64,000 bases of DNA, from assembly GCA_025331565.1 (NCBI GenBank), contig JAFREQ010000041.1:806001-870000 (forward strand), read 5' to 3'. The stretch comes from Holacanthus passer. Lineage: Eukaryota; Chordata; Actinopteri; Pomacanthidae. Shown here piece after piece: positions 27,317-38,700 of the stretch. The position numbers and the translations under genes were made by a program. Positions within the stretch are counted from its first letter, which is position 1; each line of letters starts with the position of its first letter. Under the pieces are notes generated by a model. That model was not told where the DNA came from and ran no database searches. It was given only the letters and a program-made list of their open reading frames with translations.

Positions 27317-28289
27317 AGGTACTTCATCACATTATACACAAATCCTGTAACTTCAACATTACACAACCAATTCTGTTAATGGATTTCCAACATTATCCAC
27401 AGTACACAAATACATCCAGAGATATCAAAGGAAAAGCTGCCTCATTAGAAATGGTAAAGCAAAATCTAATGGTGGACACGTTTATCATGTCACAGTGTGC
27501 ATTGGCACACTGCTCAACCCCACTTAAAAATAGTCATGTAAAGTACATGTAACCCATGACATCAGTGTGTAAAAGAGTCTCAGTGAAATGTCTGTAGCGG
27601 AGATATCATCTGTCTTCTCTCAGTAATTAGTGTCTGGCATTTCACCACCATCACTGTACAATGACAGCCAGGTGTCTCAGCATCACCGTGCCTCGAGTTC
27701 CTTTTCATCTGAAACTGAATATCCTGTAATTAACACAACAATAAATCGTTATCCACATGTTCTCTTTCAAAAAAGACTGCACTAACTCATTTCTATAGCA
27801 AGTTCAGCTTGTAAGAAAATTCAAACTGCTCCAAAACTCAGACTCACAACATGTTGAAGATCAGTGAGTGCGAAACTACCACAGTGAAAGTTAAACACAC
27901 AGCCGGCTTTATTCAGATGTTGTGTTCCAGTGAGTGAAACAGCAAGTACAGACATCCAAACCTCTGCTGAGTCTGTTATTGTGGTAAATCTCAGAAGCTC
28001 TGTCCATCAAAATACACATGTTGCTTTGAAAGTATGAATTAACATATTACTGTTACTGAATTAACCATGTATCATAAAAACAACCCAGGGTCCATACAGA
28101 CACAATACTTGTTTCATGGAATCCACCATAAGGTTATTTTTCAAAAAGCCCATGAATTAACCTCACATCTTTTCAAAGTCCTTGGGTTTCCCCTCTATTG
28201 TAAATGTGACATTTTCCATGGAAAGACAGCTTGATAGTCCTGTAAACGACTTGCTGACAGGTGGTTTTTGTGGGTTTTCCTGAACACGG

Positions 28290-28430
28290 CCTGCGTATTT
28301 GTCATATTTGATTGATTGTCTACAAAATGTCACAAAATAGTGAAGAAAAATCCCCATCACAATTTCAAAGAGCCCAATGTGATGTCTTCAGATCGTTTGT
28401 TTTGTCTGACCAGCAGTCCAAAATCACCAT
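28290..28430 (+). repeat. Dispersed teleost repeat, family B copy 1
   Basis: The block with 'atcacaatttcaaagagccc', a 'gtcttcagatcgtttgtttt' segment and 'gaccagcagtccaaaat' is shared in part with 47585-47785 (matching 'catcacaatttccaaagag'). It belongs to a very common interspersed fish repeat. Non-coding. Confidence 0.65.
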
Positions 28431-29939
28431 CATCATCACCATCATTATCATGACCAAGTGTTGGCCCTGCGGTAGGACACATAGACTCATACCATGAACA
28501 GGAAGAAGTATTGTAGTGTGTATCCCAGGTGAGAGTGGCCCAGCAGTGCTGTTTTGCATCGCACTTGATAACATATAAAAGCAGCAGAGTGAAACTACTC
28601 CAGGAAGCTCCTGTGATGTCCTATGTGTGTTCACCTCAGAGTCTCTCAGCTCTGCAAAGGACAGTTGACTCTGCCTGTGGGAGGATTTGCATTGCAAATG
28701 TGGGACCTGTTTGAACACTAACTCACATGGTCATCAACAAGAGCGCACCGGGTGTGTGCTCCCACCCCCCGCTCCTCTACACACAAACACACACACTTGT
28801 GCATATTGAGTACATTGTTTAGCTAAGAAAGGTCCTGAAATGATACAAAACTTGATTATTTTCTTTTAACAGTTTGCAAAGTTTTTTATGTTCTCACTCT
28901 GCGCTTCTATTTTATAAGTTTTAATTATCACTACAAAATAATCATTAAAATATATTTAATAATCCCTACAAGCACAGCAATTTAATTTAAATTTATGGTT
29001 TATAAAGCATCAAATTTATGGCCACAGCGAGTTGGCTCCAATCTTCAATGCTGCATTCAAGGCACAGGCAAAAAAAATGGTAGATACATGTGTCCAAATG
29101 TAAATAAGGATCATGACGACTTGTACAGTGCATAGCTTCATTGCCTGTAAAATATAAACTGTATAGCCAAGAGGACTTCATAAGTTCCCATTTCTATTTA
29201 TCACTTCTGGCCCGAGCCACAAGTTGGGCCAGGTCCAACTTGCTATGAGCCATGATCATGTGATGCATCATGGGGTCTGATTGGGTCCACTGCATTTTGG
29301 ACCTGGTCTTCTTATCTTCAAATCTTTTTGGCCTGATTGTCCTTGGCTGCCTTTTGGATCAGCTCTCTATTTTCTTTAAATATTAATTCGCAGTTCGGGT
29401 AGGATTTCTACAGGTCAGTTTTGGATTTGGCCCCCAAATTTCTGACCTGACCCAAAATTGACTTAATGAAATTTATTTATCACATAAATTAAGTGTTGCA
29501 ACCGTCCACAGAAATATGTCAGACTTTAAAATGGATGCAGGCAATTTGTCTGGAAATATTTGTTTACATGACAATACTACCAAAAAGACTCAACTATGAA
29601 AGACTATTTATCAAATAATCACTTAAATTGATATCAGTGAGTTCCAGAAAAAATATATTTAGAAGTTGAACATTAGCTCACAGTGCATAACATAGATACC
29701 ATGTGTACAATAATTGATATCTTTGATATATAGCTTAAGAAAACTAGTAAGTGGGCCTTTAGTTAATTAGCATTAATTGCAAGAGAATGAAAAAAAAAAT
29801 CAGTTGTGTTTTTCCAACCTCCATATTTATTCATTTCGGTTGAATAATGATTTAAAAATGGAACAAATAATCACGTGGTTTGGTAAGATAAGATTCCAGT
29901 GATTTAGTCAAACGCTGCCAGTTTTTTGAATTTCACTTT
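28431..29939. other. Region upstream of the marcks promoter, nothing coding
   Basis: Contains an imperfect ATC-rich simple repeat (about 28423-28450) and AT-rich sequence. No exon is recognised. By position it may contribute to distal marcks regulation, but no specific element can be named. Confidence 0.35.
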
Positions 29940-30359
29940 TCCTACGTACCCAAAATGCAGCGCTACAATCTATTGTTCGCTCCCTTTCCCAAACCCCGCC
30001 CACGTTGCGAGCGGAGGCTGTGATTGGCTGGGTGTGAGTGCGGTGCCGTCATCGCTCGGAGCGCCCATTCATCTCTTCACTTGGGCGTTGGACTCCGCAT
30101 CTTATTAGCAACAAGGGAAATTTCTCCATTTTGCAGCCTGTCTGCGGCGACACGGCCACCGATCTGGGATTTTATTACTTCTCCTCACCTGCCAGCTTTT
30201 TCCTGCAAAACCCAGCTCGCTGTGACTGGACTTTGTGTTTTGCCTGTGAACTTTTTTTGGGAGACGGCAAGCGAGCAGCTCAGTCACAACAAAAGAGGCT
30301 TGTGGGTCTTTGTTCGGGTTTTTTTGGATCGGTTGAGTTTCTTTGTTGGAGAGGAAAGC
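29940..30359 (+). promoter_or_regulatory. marcks: marcks promoter and 5' UTR, CpG-rich
   Basis: G+C and CpG content rise sharply just before the marcks start codon. A GC box (CCCCGCCCAC at 29994-30003) and an inverted CCAAT box (ATTGG at 30023-30027) lie 330-370 bp upstream of the ATG. There is no clear TATA box at a suitable distance, which fits a CpG-island promoter. The transcription start is probably near 30040-30080, by inference. The following 300 bp would be the 5' UTR. Confidence 0.65.
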
Positions 30360-32276
30360 ATGGGAGCGCAATTGTCCAAGACAGCTGGGAAGGCTGAGAC
30401 CGAGAAGCCCGGAGAGGCCGCCGCCGCCGCTGCTTCACCCACCAAGACCAATGGACAGGTAAATGATCTTTTAACATGCGGCTGCTCTCATCCACGGAGG
30501 CGGTGTGGAGGTGGAGGCGCAACCCTGAGACACTGAGCGGACCATCTACATGGAGATACTTCGTTTTCATTCTGAACACATTATAGCTTATGAGCAACTG
30601 TTGATCATTTGTTTTTTCATGGAAAACGAGGAGCTTTAATGAGAGGATGTTTAAAGGAAATTTGGCAAAATAAGCTGAGGATTGAGTTTGGTTTTGTTAA
30701 TAAAAATCACTTTCAATTGTAGGATTTGAATGAAGTGTTGAATGGTGGATTGGGGGAAAAATAGGTCAGTGATGAAGTGATTTTAGTTTTGAATGAAGTA
30801 GACTTTGCTAAATAAGACGAGATGCACGACGACCAACAAAGGCTGAGTGCGCTCCTTTTGTTCCAGATGCTCCAGCAGAGAGTGGAGATGGCAGCCTGCT
30901 ATCACACAGAGAGAGGGAGGCAGAGGGAGAGGGAGAAAGAGAGAGAGGGAGGCAGAGGGGAGAGAGAGAGAGAGAGAGAGAGGGAGGCAGAGGCTGAGAG
31001 GGAGAAAGAGGGAGGCAGAGGGAGAGAGAGAGAGAGGGAGGGAGGCAGAGGCTGAGAGGGAGAAAGAGAGGGGAGAGACAGACAGAGAGAGAGAGGCTGT
31101 TCTCCTTTTTAGATTTAAGATTTTTGTTGAATTGTAAATAAAATTCAGAATCCCGTTTAGATTTTGGACATTTTCAGTGAGTGTGTGTGAACCGTGCTGT
31201 GTGTGATCTGCTGGACTAATGAACATCTGCTGTTTTAATGAGCAGCTGCTTGGCTTTGGAGCGGCCACACACTGACCCCTTGCGGTGCGGTCGAGGCACT
31301 GCGCTCACTCTCGCTCGGGATATGAATGAAATCCAGTGCGAAAAGAGCAGGAAACATGTTGCATTTTTTTAGTCCAGCACGACTGTTACTTTGCGTTTGA
31401 TTATTAGTCTCTGAACGCTTGAAAGTATAAACTAGGTCCAAGCTGGAGTGAGCCTGCTTTTGTCAGTGCTCATTTGATGGTGTCTGCTGCCCCTGGTGTC
31501 CATCAGTGGCACTATCCGGCTTCAGTCTTGAAATCATGCCAGCTCCTTACATGTCATTAACATCCAATGTTTTCTCTTGTTAGGAAAATGGCCACGTTAA
31601 AGCGAATGGAGATGCCTCTCCTGCAGAGGAGGTGCAGGCCAACGGCAGCGCCACAGCTGAGGAGAGCCCCAAGGAGGAGGCAGAGAAGGCAGAGGCTGCC
31701 CCCGCCGAGAAGGAGGCTGCGGATGGGGAGAAGGTAGAGGCAGCATCTCCTGCTCCTGCTGAGGGAGAGGCGGCGGTGAAGGCAGAGGACGGCGCCACAC
31801 CTTCCACCAGCAACGAAACCCCCAAGAAGAAGAAGAAGCGGTTCTCCTTCAAGAAGTCGTTCAAGCTCAGCGGCTTTTCTTTCAAGAAGACCAAAAAGGA
31901 GACTGGAGAGGGAGCGGAGAACGAGGAGGCGGCTGCAGCAGCATCCACAGAGGAGGCCAAGGCTGAGGGCACGGAGGAAGCAGCAGCAGCTGCCAGCGAG
32001 GAGGCCAGGCCTGCTGAGGGGGAGGCCGCACCTGCCGCAGAGCAGGCCAAGGAGGAGGTAGAGGCCAAGCCAGAGGCGGCAGCAGCAGCAGCAGACACAG
32101 CACCAGCAGAGAAACCTGCTGAGGAGGCCAAGGAGGACGCACCCGCACCTGCAGAGGAGCCAAAAGCAGAGGAGAAGCCGGCCGAGGAGGCGCCCAAAAC
32201 AGAGGAGGCCGCCCCGGCCTCACAGGAAGCAGCGTCAGCAGAGGCTCCGGCCGCAGCTGCAGAGGCTGCTGAATAA
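30360..32276 (+). CDS. marcks: MARCKS, myristoylated alanine-rich C-kinase substrate
   Basis: Two coding exons: 30360-30458 and 31584-32276, joined in phase 0 across a GT-AG intron, giving 263 residues. MARCKS is a natively unfolded protein at the inner plasma membrane. It binds PIP2, actin and calmodulin, and leaves the membrane when protein kinase C phosphorylates it. The N-terminus MGAQLSK carries Gly2 for myristoylation. The exon junction (NGQ/ENGHVKANGDASP) matches the MH2 region, where all MARCKS-family genes are split. The basic effector domain lies at about residues 114-138: five Lys, then RFSFKKSFKLSGFSFKK with the PKC-target serines. The rest is Ala/Glu/Pro-rich and low in complexity. 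It is shorter than human MARCKS (332 aa) through loss of Ala-rich tail. MARCKSL1 is less likely, because neighbours hdac2 and hs3st5 match the MARCKS locus. Whether this is the a or b teleost copy cannot be decided here. Confidence 0.95.
30459..31583 (+). other. marcks: marcks intron 1 with purine-rich tandem repeats
   Basis: Single coding-region intron with donor CAG/GTAAAT at 30458/30459 and acceptor TTGTTAG/GAAAAT at 31583/31584. A long polypurine tract lies inside (30907-31098). Open frames across the tract on either strand are composition artefacts. Confidence 0.9.
30907..31098 (+). repeat. Polypurine (GA-rich) minisatellite tract
   Basis: About 190 bp is almost entirely A and G on the plus strand, built from GAGA and GGGAGGCAGAGG-type units. 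A longer unit (GGCAGAGGCTGAGAGGGAGA) occurs twice, near 30986 and 31047. Long mirror-like purine tracts can adopt triplex DNA, though that is inference here. Confidence 0.9.
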
Positions 32277-33465
32277 GTTTGGGAAGAGGAAGAAATTTGA
32301 AAAAAGGAGAAAAAAGATAATCAAAGAACATTTCCCTGTTTGTATGTTGGAGTGACGCCAGGTCCTGGCTTTGAAGAACTTGTCTACAACCAGGGATATT
32401 TTAAAGCTTTTCTTTATTTTTTATTTTTGTTTTCCATTCCCCCTTACACAAAACCCATCTTGGTCCATTGTTACTTCCATTCCAACGGGCTGGGGAGGTG
32501 GGTGGCTTCAATATGTACAACAGATTAAATACATCCACATTTTGCCATATATTTTTTCATCAGTATTAATTTTTTTTTCTTTTGAATTTTTATACAAAAT
32601 GTAAACAAAATGGTATGGACATGCCCATGGTATGAAGGAGACGGGGGTTGAGCTGCAAATGGGGGGGGTTGGCGGGGGGGAGGGGAGGAAGGGGCCTGGG
32701 AAATGTGCCACAGGCTATTATGAAAAGAGTAGTCTAAAAAACTATGAGACCAACATCTATATACACCATACGGTTTACAACACTAAGCCCTTTTTAAAAT
32801 ACGATGACAAGACATCCCAGAGTTAGGTTTTTAGCAAGACATATAATAAAGTCATAGGAGCTTTTCACTTCTCATTAGCTGTACCAGTCAGTGATTCAGT
32901 AGAAATACAAGTTGTATAGGCTTTATTGTTTATTGTTGGTTTTATGACCTTAATAAAAATGTAAGTATGTATAGCCAGGGTGTTTTTAACTGTGATTATT
33001 GTACAAAATGAAATCTTGATCTCAAGAAGCACATGAAGTTTGCAGCTCTTTTTTCCACCCGCTCATTTTTGTAAGATAACAACACACACACACACACAAA
33101 AAAAAAGTCATCCCGAAAGACCTTCTTAAGCAATTTTGAACTCAAAAACCAAGCTGTGATAAGTGGAATGGTTAACTGTTTATATACTGTGGTATGTTTT
33201 TGATTACAGCAGGCAATGCTTTTTCAGTGGTCTTTGACAAAATTTAAGGAATCTATCAGATGCAAATGTTTGTGTAGCATCTTGTCTCTCTCTTTCTTTT
33301 CCTTTTGTAAATACTGGAGAAGCTTTGACCAGTTTGACTTAGAGATGGAATGTAACTTTGCTTACAAAAAAATTGCTATTAAACTCCTCTGCTTAAGGTG
33401 TTCTAATTTTCTGTGAGCACACTAAAAGCAAAAATAAATGTGAATAAAATTTGAGCTGCATCTGT
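32277..33465 (+). other. marcks: marcks 3' UTR
   Basis: The sequence after the TAA stop runs about 1.2 kb, T-rich, to two AATAAA signals at 33433-33438 and 33443-33448. Earlier AATAAA matches occur near 32845 and 32951 and may give shorter forms. The end block ('gtgagcacactaaaagc' then the two signals) closely resembles what I recall of mammalian MARCKS 3' ends. It contains a CA run at 33081-33098 and a G-rich run at 32660-32690. Confidence 0.75.
33433..33448 (+). terminator. marcks: Paired polyadenylation signals of marcks
   Basis: Two AATAAA hexamers ten bases apart, followed by a T/GT-rich stretch (33465-33482) as expected downstream of a cleavage site. Confidence 0.75.
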
Positions 33466-33648
33466 CGTTATTTGTGTGTTGCTTACTGTAGGGTGTCATT
33501 TTGAAGTGGATTAATGACATCCTATGCAGTTTATTTGTGCTGCAGCAGCTCTGTGCCTTCAAGACAAAATCCAGGGTGTTAACATGTATTTTCAAATGTG
33601 ACAATGAGGAATATAAAAGGAGTTAGATAAGAACTTAATTGTAACCTA

Positions 33649-34095
33649 TATGGCTAAAAGCATGTGGACATCTGAGAATGACAGCAACATGTGATTGCTG
33701 AACATGTCTCTATTTAAAACAATGGGCATTAGTTTGCTGCTATAACAGCTTCCACTCCTCTGGGCAGGCTTTTGAGTCTTGGCTGCAGGGATTTGCTTTC
33801 AATGCCAATTCCAGTCCATCCCAAAGCTCCTGGATGGGGTTGAGGTCAGGGCTCTGTGCAGCCCAGTCCAGTTCTTCCACACTAAACTGGGAAAACCATT
33901 TTGTTATTGACCTGGTTTTGTGCTTGGAACAGGAAAGGGATCAAAACAAACTGGTGACAAAAGGTTGGAAGAACACTGTTCTGCATGACAGCAGTAAGAT
34001 TTATCTTCATTACAGCTAAAGGGCCCAAACCAGACAAGACAGACCCACAAAAAAGTATGTGGACAGGGGTGTCCGCATACTTTTGGTCATACAGT
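33649..34095. mobile_element. Deleted, non-autonomous Tc1-like element
   Basis: The left end 'tatggctaaaagcatgtggaca' and right end 'gtccgcatacttttggtcatac' are inverted copies (consensus TGGCCAAAAGTATGTGGAC). The interior holds antisense remnants of Tc1 transposase ('ctggatggggttgaggtcag' region), but most of the gene is missing. At about 445 bp it cannot encode an enzyme. It lies between the 3' ends of marcks and hdac2. Confidence 0.8.
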
Positions 34096-35370
34096 GAAGA
34101 GAAGAGGCTTCATTGCAGTCTTGTTCATGTAGAATAACGGCCTCATGGATGGAGATGCAGCCCCATGAATGACACATATCTGACCCACAGATTTGTAAAA
34201 ACTCTGTAGTGATGATTTGATGTTGTCTATACAATGCAAGTGCCCCAGGAATAGATGTGATGTCATGGTTCTAATGTGGGTCACAAATGAAATACTGAGC
34301 AACGCAGTGACACCCAAAGTGTGAGTGTGAGTGTGATGCTGCAGTTTGCAGTCTGGTGGTAAAACTGTACAAAACAAGCCACATCACCAGAATCACTAGA
34401 ATCATGACTTCCCAAACACAGGGCATCAGTGTTTCTATTGCCTGATGAACACATCTGAACTGTCAAAGTTCATCAGAGGTGAAGTCTGGTCACCAGGATC
34501 AGATGGATGCATTGAAACACCTAGTGCACACTTGAATTTAAGCAAATTAATCTAAGCAAATAAATAGATTATAGGGCAATAATGTAATGTGACTACATTT
34601 TATCACATTCAATTCGATTTGAACTTACTGCAATTACTACCAGCCTCTTGCTCTTGAAGTGCACATTTCATCTGACAAGTGCAATCATGACTCATCGTTG
34701 GTGATAGCAAGTTTCAAAAGAGGAAATTAAATGTTCCTGTTCAGGCTTTACAACAGTTTGTTGAATTTTGGATATTTACAAATTTCATTGGAAGAAGGTA
34801 AAAGTAATTTCATGTTGAGAGATAGAAAAGAGTGATGGTTAAAACTGGACATACATCTAATGGGTACAATACACAGCAGACATAAACTGAACCGTCTCTC
34901 ACTCAAATGTAAATAAGTCAGAGAGGCTGCACAGTGATCTCACTAAAAGTCAGTACAGTACATCCATAAATCTCCGCATGTAAAGTCAGGGATCAGAACA
35001 TTTCCACTTGAAGGCATTTTAAGTCAAAGACCAAACCTGAAAGTAGTGACCCTGATCATAAAGAGGGAGGTGAGGATTCATAGTCTGTACTGACAGTTTC
35101 AAATCTGCCCCATCAAAAGCAGAATGATGCAGTGGTGAAGTTTAGGCAAAGACACCCCAGTTCTTAAATTCACCTTGCACCACTTTATGGTACAGTTTGG
35201 TTTCCAGTATAAATATCTGTGTGGCTTCAACTTCAACTTTCCTCAACAGTCCACCTGTACCAAACCAAGAGGCTATCTCTTGGGTTTGAATGCCCCTATG
35301 TGGCTGTACACTGTCATTACACAGACCTTAAATGAACCAGTGGCATATTTCAAGTAACACCAGTCACAAA
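34096..35370. other. Intergenic region between converging marcks and hdac2
   Basis: No gene is recognised. The hdac2 transcript should end at its upper boundary, near 35370. Confidence 0.5.
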
Positions 35371-35750
35371 GAAATAGTATAAAAAGTTTTATTGACAAAT
35401 GCAAAATATTAAAATTTAAACATGAAATCATTATAAGTTCATCTACAGGTTTACCCACAGTTTTCCTAAAAAACAAGAAAGTCAATGTTTCCTTCAGAAG
35501 ATCAAGCACATTGGAATAAAATGGTTCAAAGGGTATCAAAGGACAAAGCAGGGCAAATTCAAGTGGTGGATTCACTTCAAATCCACTGATACACTAGACA
35601 AAGAGAGACGCTTACAATTCACAAGAGATTTACAAGTAGAAAATGGAGAGTCATAATAAATATAATGCTTCTGGCTGGGATTCAGTGAAGAGTTAGAACC
35701 TTGAAGGAGGACAGCACCGTTGAGTGGCGTGTGTGGATGAGAAGAACAAT
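35371..35750 (-). other. hdac2: hdac2 3' UTR
   Basis: Follows the TAA stop at 35753-35751 on the minus strand. An AATAAA signal lies at 35393-35388, so cleavage is expected around 35370-35378. The inferred 3' UTR is short, about 375 bp. Longer forms are possible. Confidence 0.65.
35388..35393 (-). terminator. hdac2: hdac2 polyadenylation signal
   Basis: AATAAA on the minus strand, 358 bp after the stop codon. Confidence 0.65.
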
Positions 35751-38700
35751 TTAGGCACTGCTGGTCTGCTCAGTCTTCACACTGCCAAACAAAAACAGGG
35801 AGTTTAGGGGGAAAGGCGCACTGAATTCTGTGGGATGCAAAGAAACAGGCATAATTTCAATTTGCCAAATTACACACTTATTCAAGCAATGGCCAGTGAT
35901 TGACACATTGGAAACTAGACTTCATCTGCTGTAATTAACATGAATGAGAAACGTAGAAGAAATCCTGTCCAATTTGGAATATAATGGACTGCATTCAGAC
36001 ATTGTCTAGCAAGGTATTGAGCAGCATAACACAGCTGTACAGACTGTAACACAGTATCGACACAGGAAGCGTAGAGCAGCAGGTTAGACGAGCAGCAGCT
36101 TCAGGTCTGTGTCTACACAGGATGTGTTCAGGCACAGTACTGAGTGTAGGTAAGCCTTAATGTGGCAGTGCTCATAACCCAATACACAATAACTGTTGTG
36201 TATAGCTGGAATGATTAAAATAGGACCTAATCTGTCCTGTTAGTTGCACAAAAGACACATGACTAAAAATGTGGCTAAAAAACACCTGTGTCATATAATA
36301 AGATAAACCTTTATTCCTCCCTCAGTGGGGAAATTCGAATAGTACACACATCAAACTAACCTACTGTACATTATGCTGTGTTCCAAATTATTAAGTAGGA
36401 TTTCAGTTAAATAAACATTTGGTTTTTTGTTTTTCAATGAAACTCTTTGCTTGTGTTGTTTCTCCTGTCTGATTAAAACACCGACATTTCAGACAGCTTT
36501 GATAATTAATTTGGCAGGTGGGCCTAATTAAAGGGAAACTACTTAAGGATTAAGCAAGTCACGGGTTTCATACAATATGGGGAGAAAGAAAGATCTTTCT
36601 GCAGATGAAAAGCGTGAAATATTGCAATGCCTTGCAAAATGTATGAAAACACTGGAAATTTCATGAAAACTTAAAGAGAGATCATCGTATTGTGAAAAGA
36701 TGTGTGTGATTCAGAGTGCAGACGCGTTCGTTCAGATAAAGGTGCATTGAGGAAGACTTCTGTCAAGCAAATACATATTATACATACGTATTAAGAGAGC
36801 AGTGGTTAAAAAGCCACTACGGAGCAGCAAACAGGTATTTGAAGCTGCTCGAGCCTCTGGAGTCGCAAGAACCTCTCAATATAGGAGGCTTCAGAGGCTT
36901 GCAGTTGTGCATGCAGCTGTATTTCGGCCACCCCTAACCAACGCTCACAAGGAGAAACACTTGCAGTGGGCTCAGAAATACATGAAGACCAATTTTCAAA
37001 CAGTTTTATTCACTGATGAATGCCGTGCTACACTAGATGGTCCAGATGGACGGAGTTCTGGATGGCTGGTGGATGGCCACCATGTCCCAACAAGGCTGCG
37101 ACGCCAGCAAGGAGGTGGTGGAGTGATGTTTTGGGCTGGAATAATGGGGAGTGAGCTGCTAGGCCCCTTTAAGGTGCCCGAAGGTGTCAAAATGACCTCT
37201 GCAAAATATGAGGAGTTCCTAACTGATCATTTCCTGCTATGGTATAAAAAGAAGAACTGTGCCTTCTGGAGTAAAATCATTTTCATGCAAGACAATGCAC
37301 CATCCCATGCTGCAAAAAATACCATTGAGTCCTTGGCTGCTATGGGCATAAAGGGAGAGGAAATCATGGTGTGGCCACCATCATCCCCTGGCCACAAGCC
37401 TATTGAGAACCTGTGGAGCATCCTTAAAGGGAAGATCTATGAGGATGGGTGGCAGTATACTTCAAAACAGCAGCTCTGGGAGGCAATTCTGGCATACGTA
37501 AATGAAATCCAGGCAGAAACTATATACAGACTCACAAGTTCAATGAATGGGAGAGTTGTGAAGCTGATAACCAAGAAGGGCTCCTATGTTAACATGTAAC
37601 TTGACCTGTTTCAAGATGTTTTTGATGGAAATAGCATTTATTTTGAGAAACAATATCTCCTGATGCAGAAAATACAACAGATTAATTTGGATTGTTATAT
37701 AAAAAAAATACTGTTATCATCTGACGTTTTGTAATGTTGAGGGTTTTTAAAAAATTGTACCAACTGTCATTTGTATTGACTATTTAGGAAAAAAGAACAA
37801 AAACAACATATGCATAATAATTTGGAACAGTGCATATGCACAGAAACCTGGTTACTGTCAGAAATCAGACAATGTCTTTACATACTGTGCTAACTTGCTT
37901 ACTGTGAAATATGTGGTGTTTGTCAGAGCATATGGACTGAGTGCAATGAGGACTGGCTCAGTACTGAGAGTGCAGTTTCAGTTTTAAATACTAATAGAGA
38001 GGCTTGTCACCTTTTTGAGTCAGTCTTCTCTGCACTGCTGTCCTTTGTTTTCTCTTCTTCTTTTATCTCTGCAATAAGATGGAGAATAAAAAAACTGTTC
38101 GTAAAAATAACAATCAACTGCAGTCATTTCTCACCACTGTGTAGACGTTGAGAACACGTACCAGTTTTCTTCTCCTCTCCTTCCTTCTTGTCTTCGTCGA
38201 CTCTGGGCCTTTTCGCTCCCTTCTTGTGATTGGCCACGTTTTTCCTGCCTCCCTCCCCCTCGTCCTCAGAGTCAGAAAACTCTTCATCACAGGCTATCCT
38301 TTTATCTGTGGCACGGACTGCAATCACACAACACACTCCGATTTATGACGTTACAGGTGGAAAACCTAGAGACATACACTAATTGTGTCATGCTTAAGGA
38401 GATTTGTGCGAGGAGGGAACCTGACTGCCACTGCAGTTGGCATTTGAGTAGCACTACAGTTTACATGTTCAAGGACAGTTTGTATGGAAATAAGAGTCCA
38501 CAGCCATGCTAATTGTCTCTGAATTTTTAACAAATGTTAAATAAAATTTTGGTTTACAGCCTGTATGTCCACAGGTTTTCAACACATAGCAAATGTGGAT
38601 ATGAATGGACAGTACAAAGAGAAAGGTATATAAGATCCAGGTTGATCACACATTTTGAGCCTTAGTTATGTGAAATGAGAAAAACAAGTAAAAGCTAATA

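Noticed and set aside
30024..30536. 170-codon frame running through the marcks 5' UTR into intron 1
   Set aside because: It is the marcks frame extended upstream without a stop and downstream past the donor site. The start MGAQLSK at 30360 and the conserved splice site define the gene.
30783..31268. 161-codon Ser/Leu-rich frame on the minus strand in the marcks intron
   Set aside because: Produced by the CT-rich complement of the polypurine tract.
31580..32197. Long open frames on the minus strand over marcks exon 2 (205 aa) and others in overlapping frames
   Set aside because: Antisense shadows of the Ala/Glu-rich MARCKS coding sequence. GC-rich codons keep the reverse frames open, and the products are low-complexity Ser/Ala or Pro/Leu.
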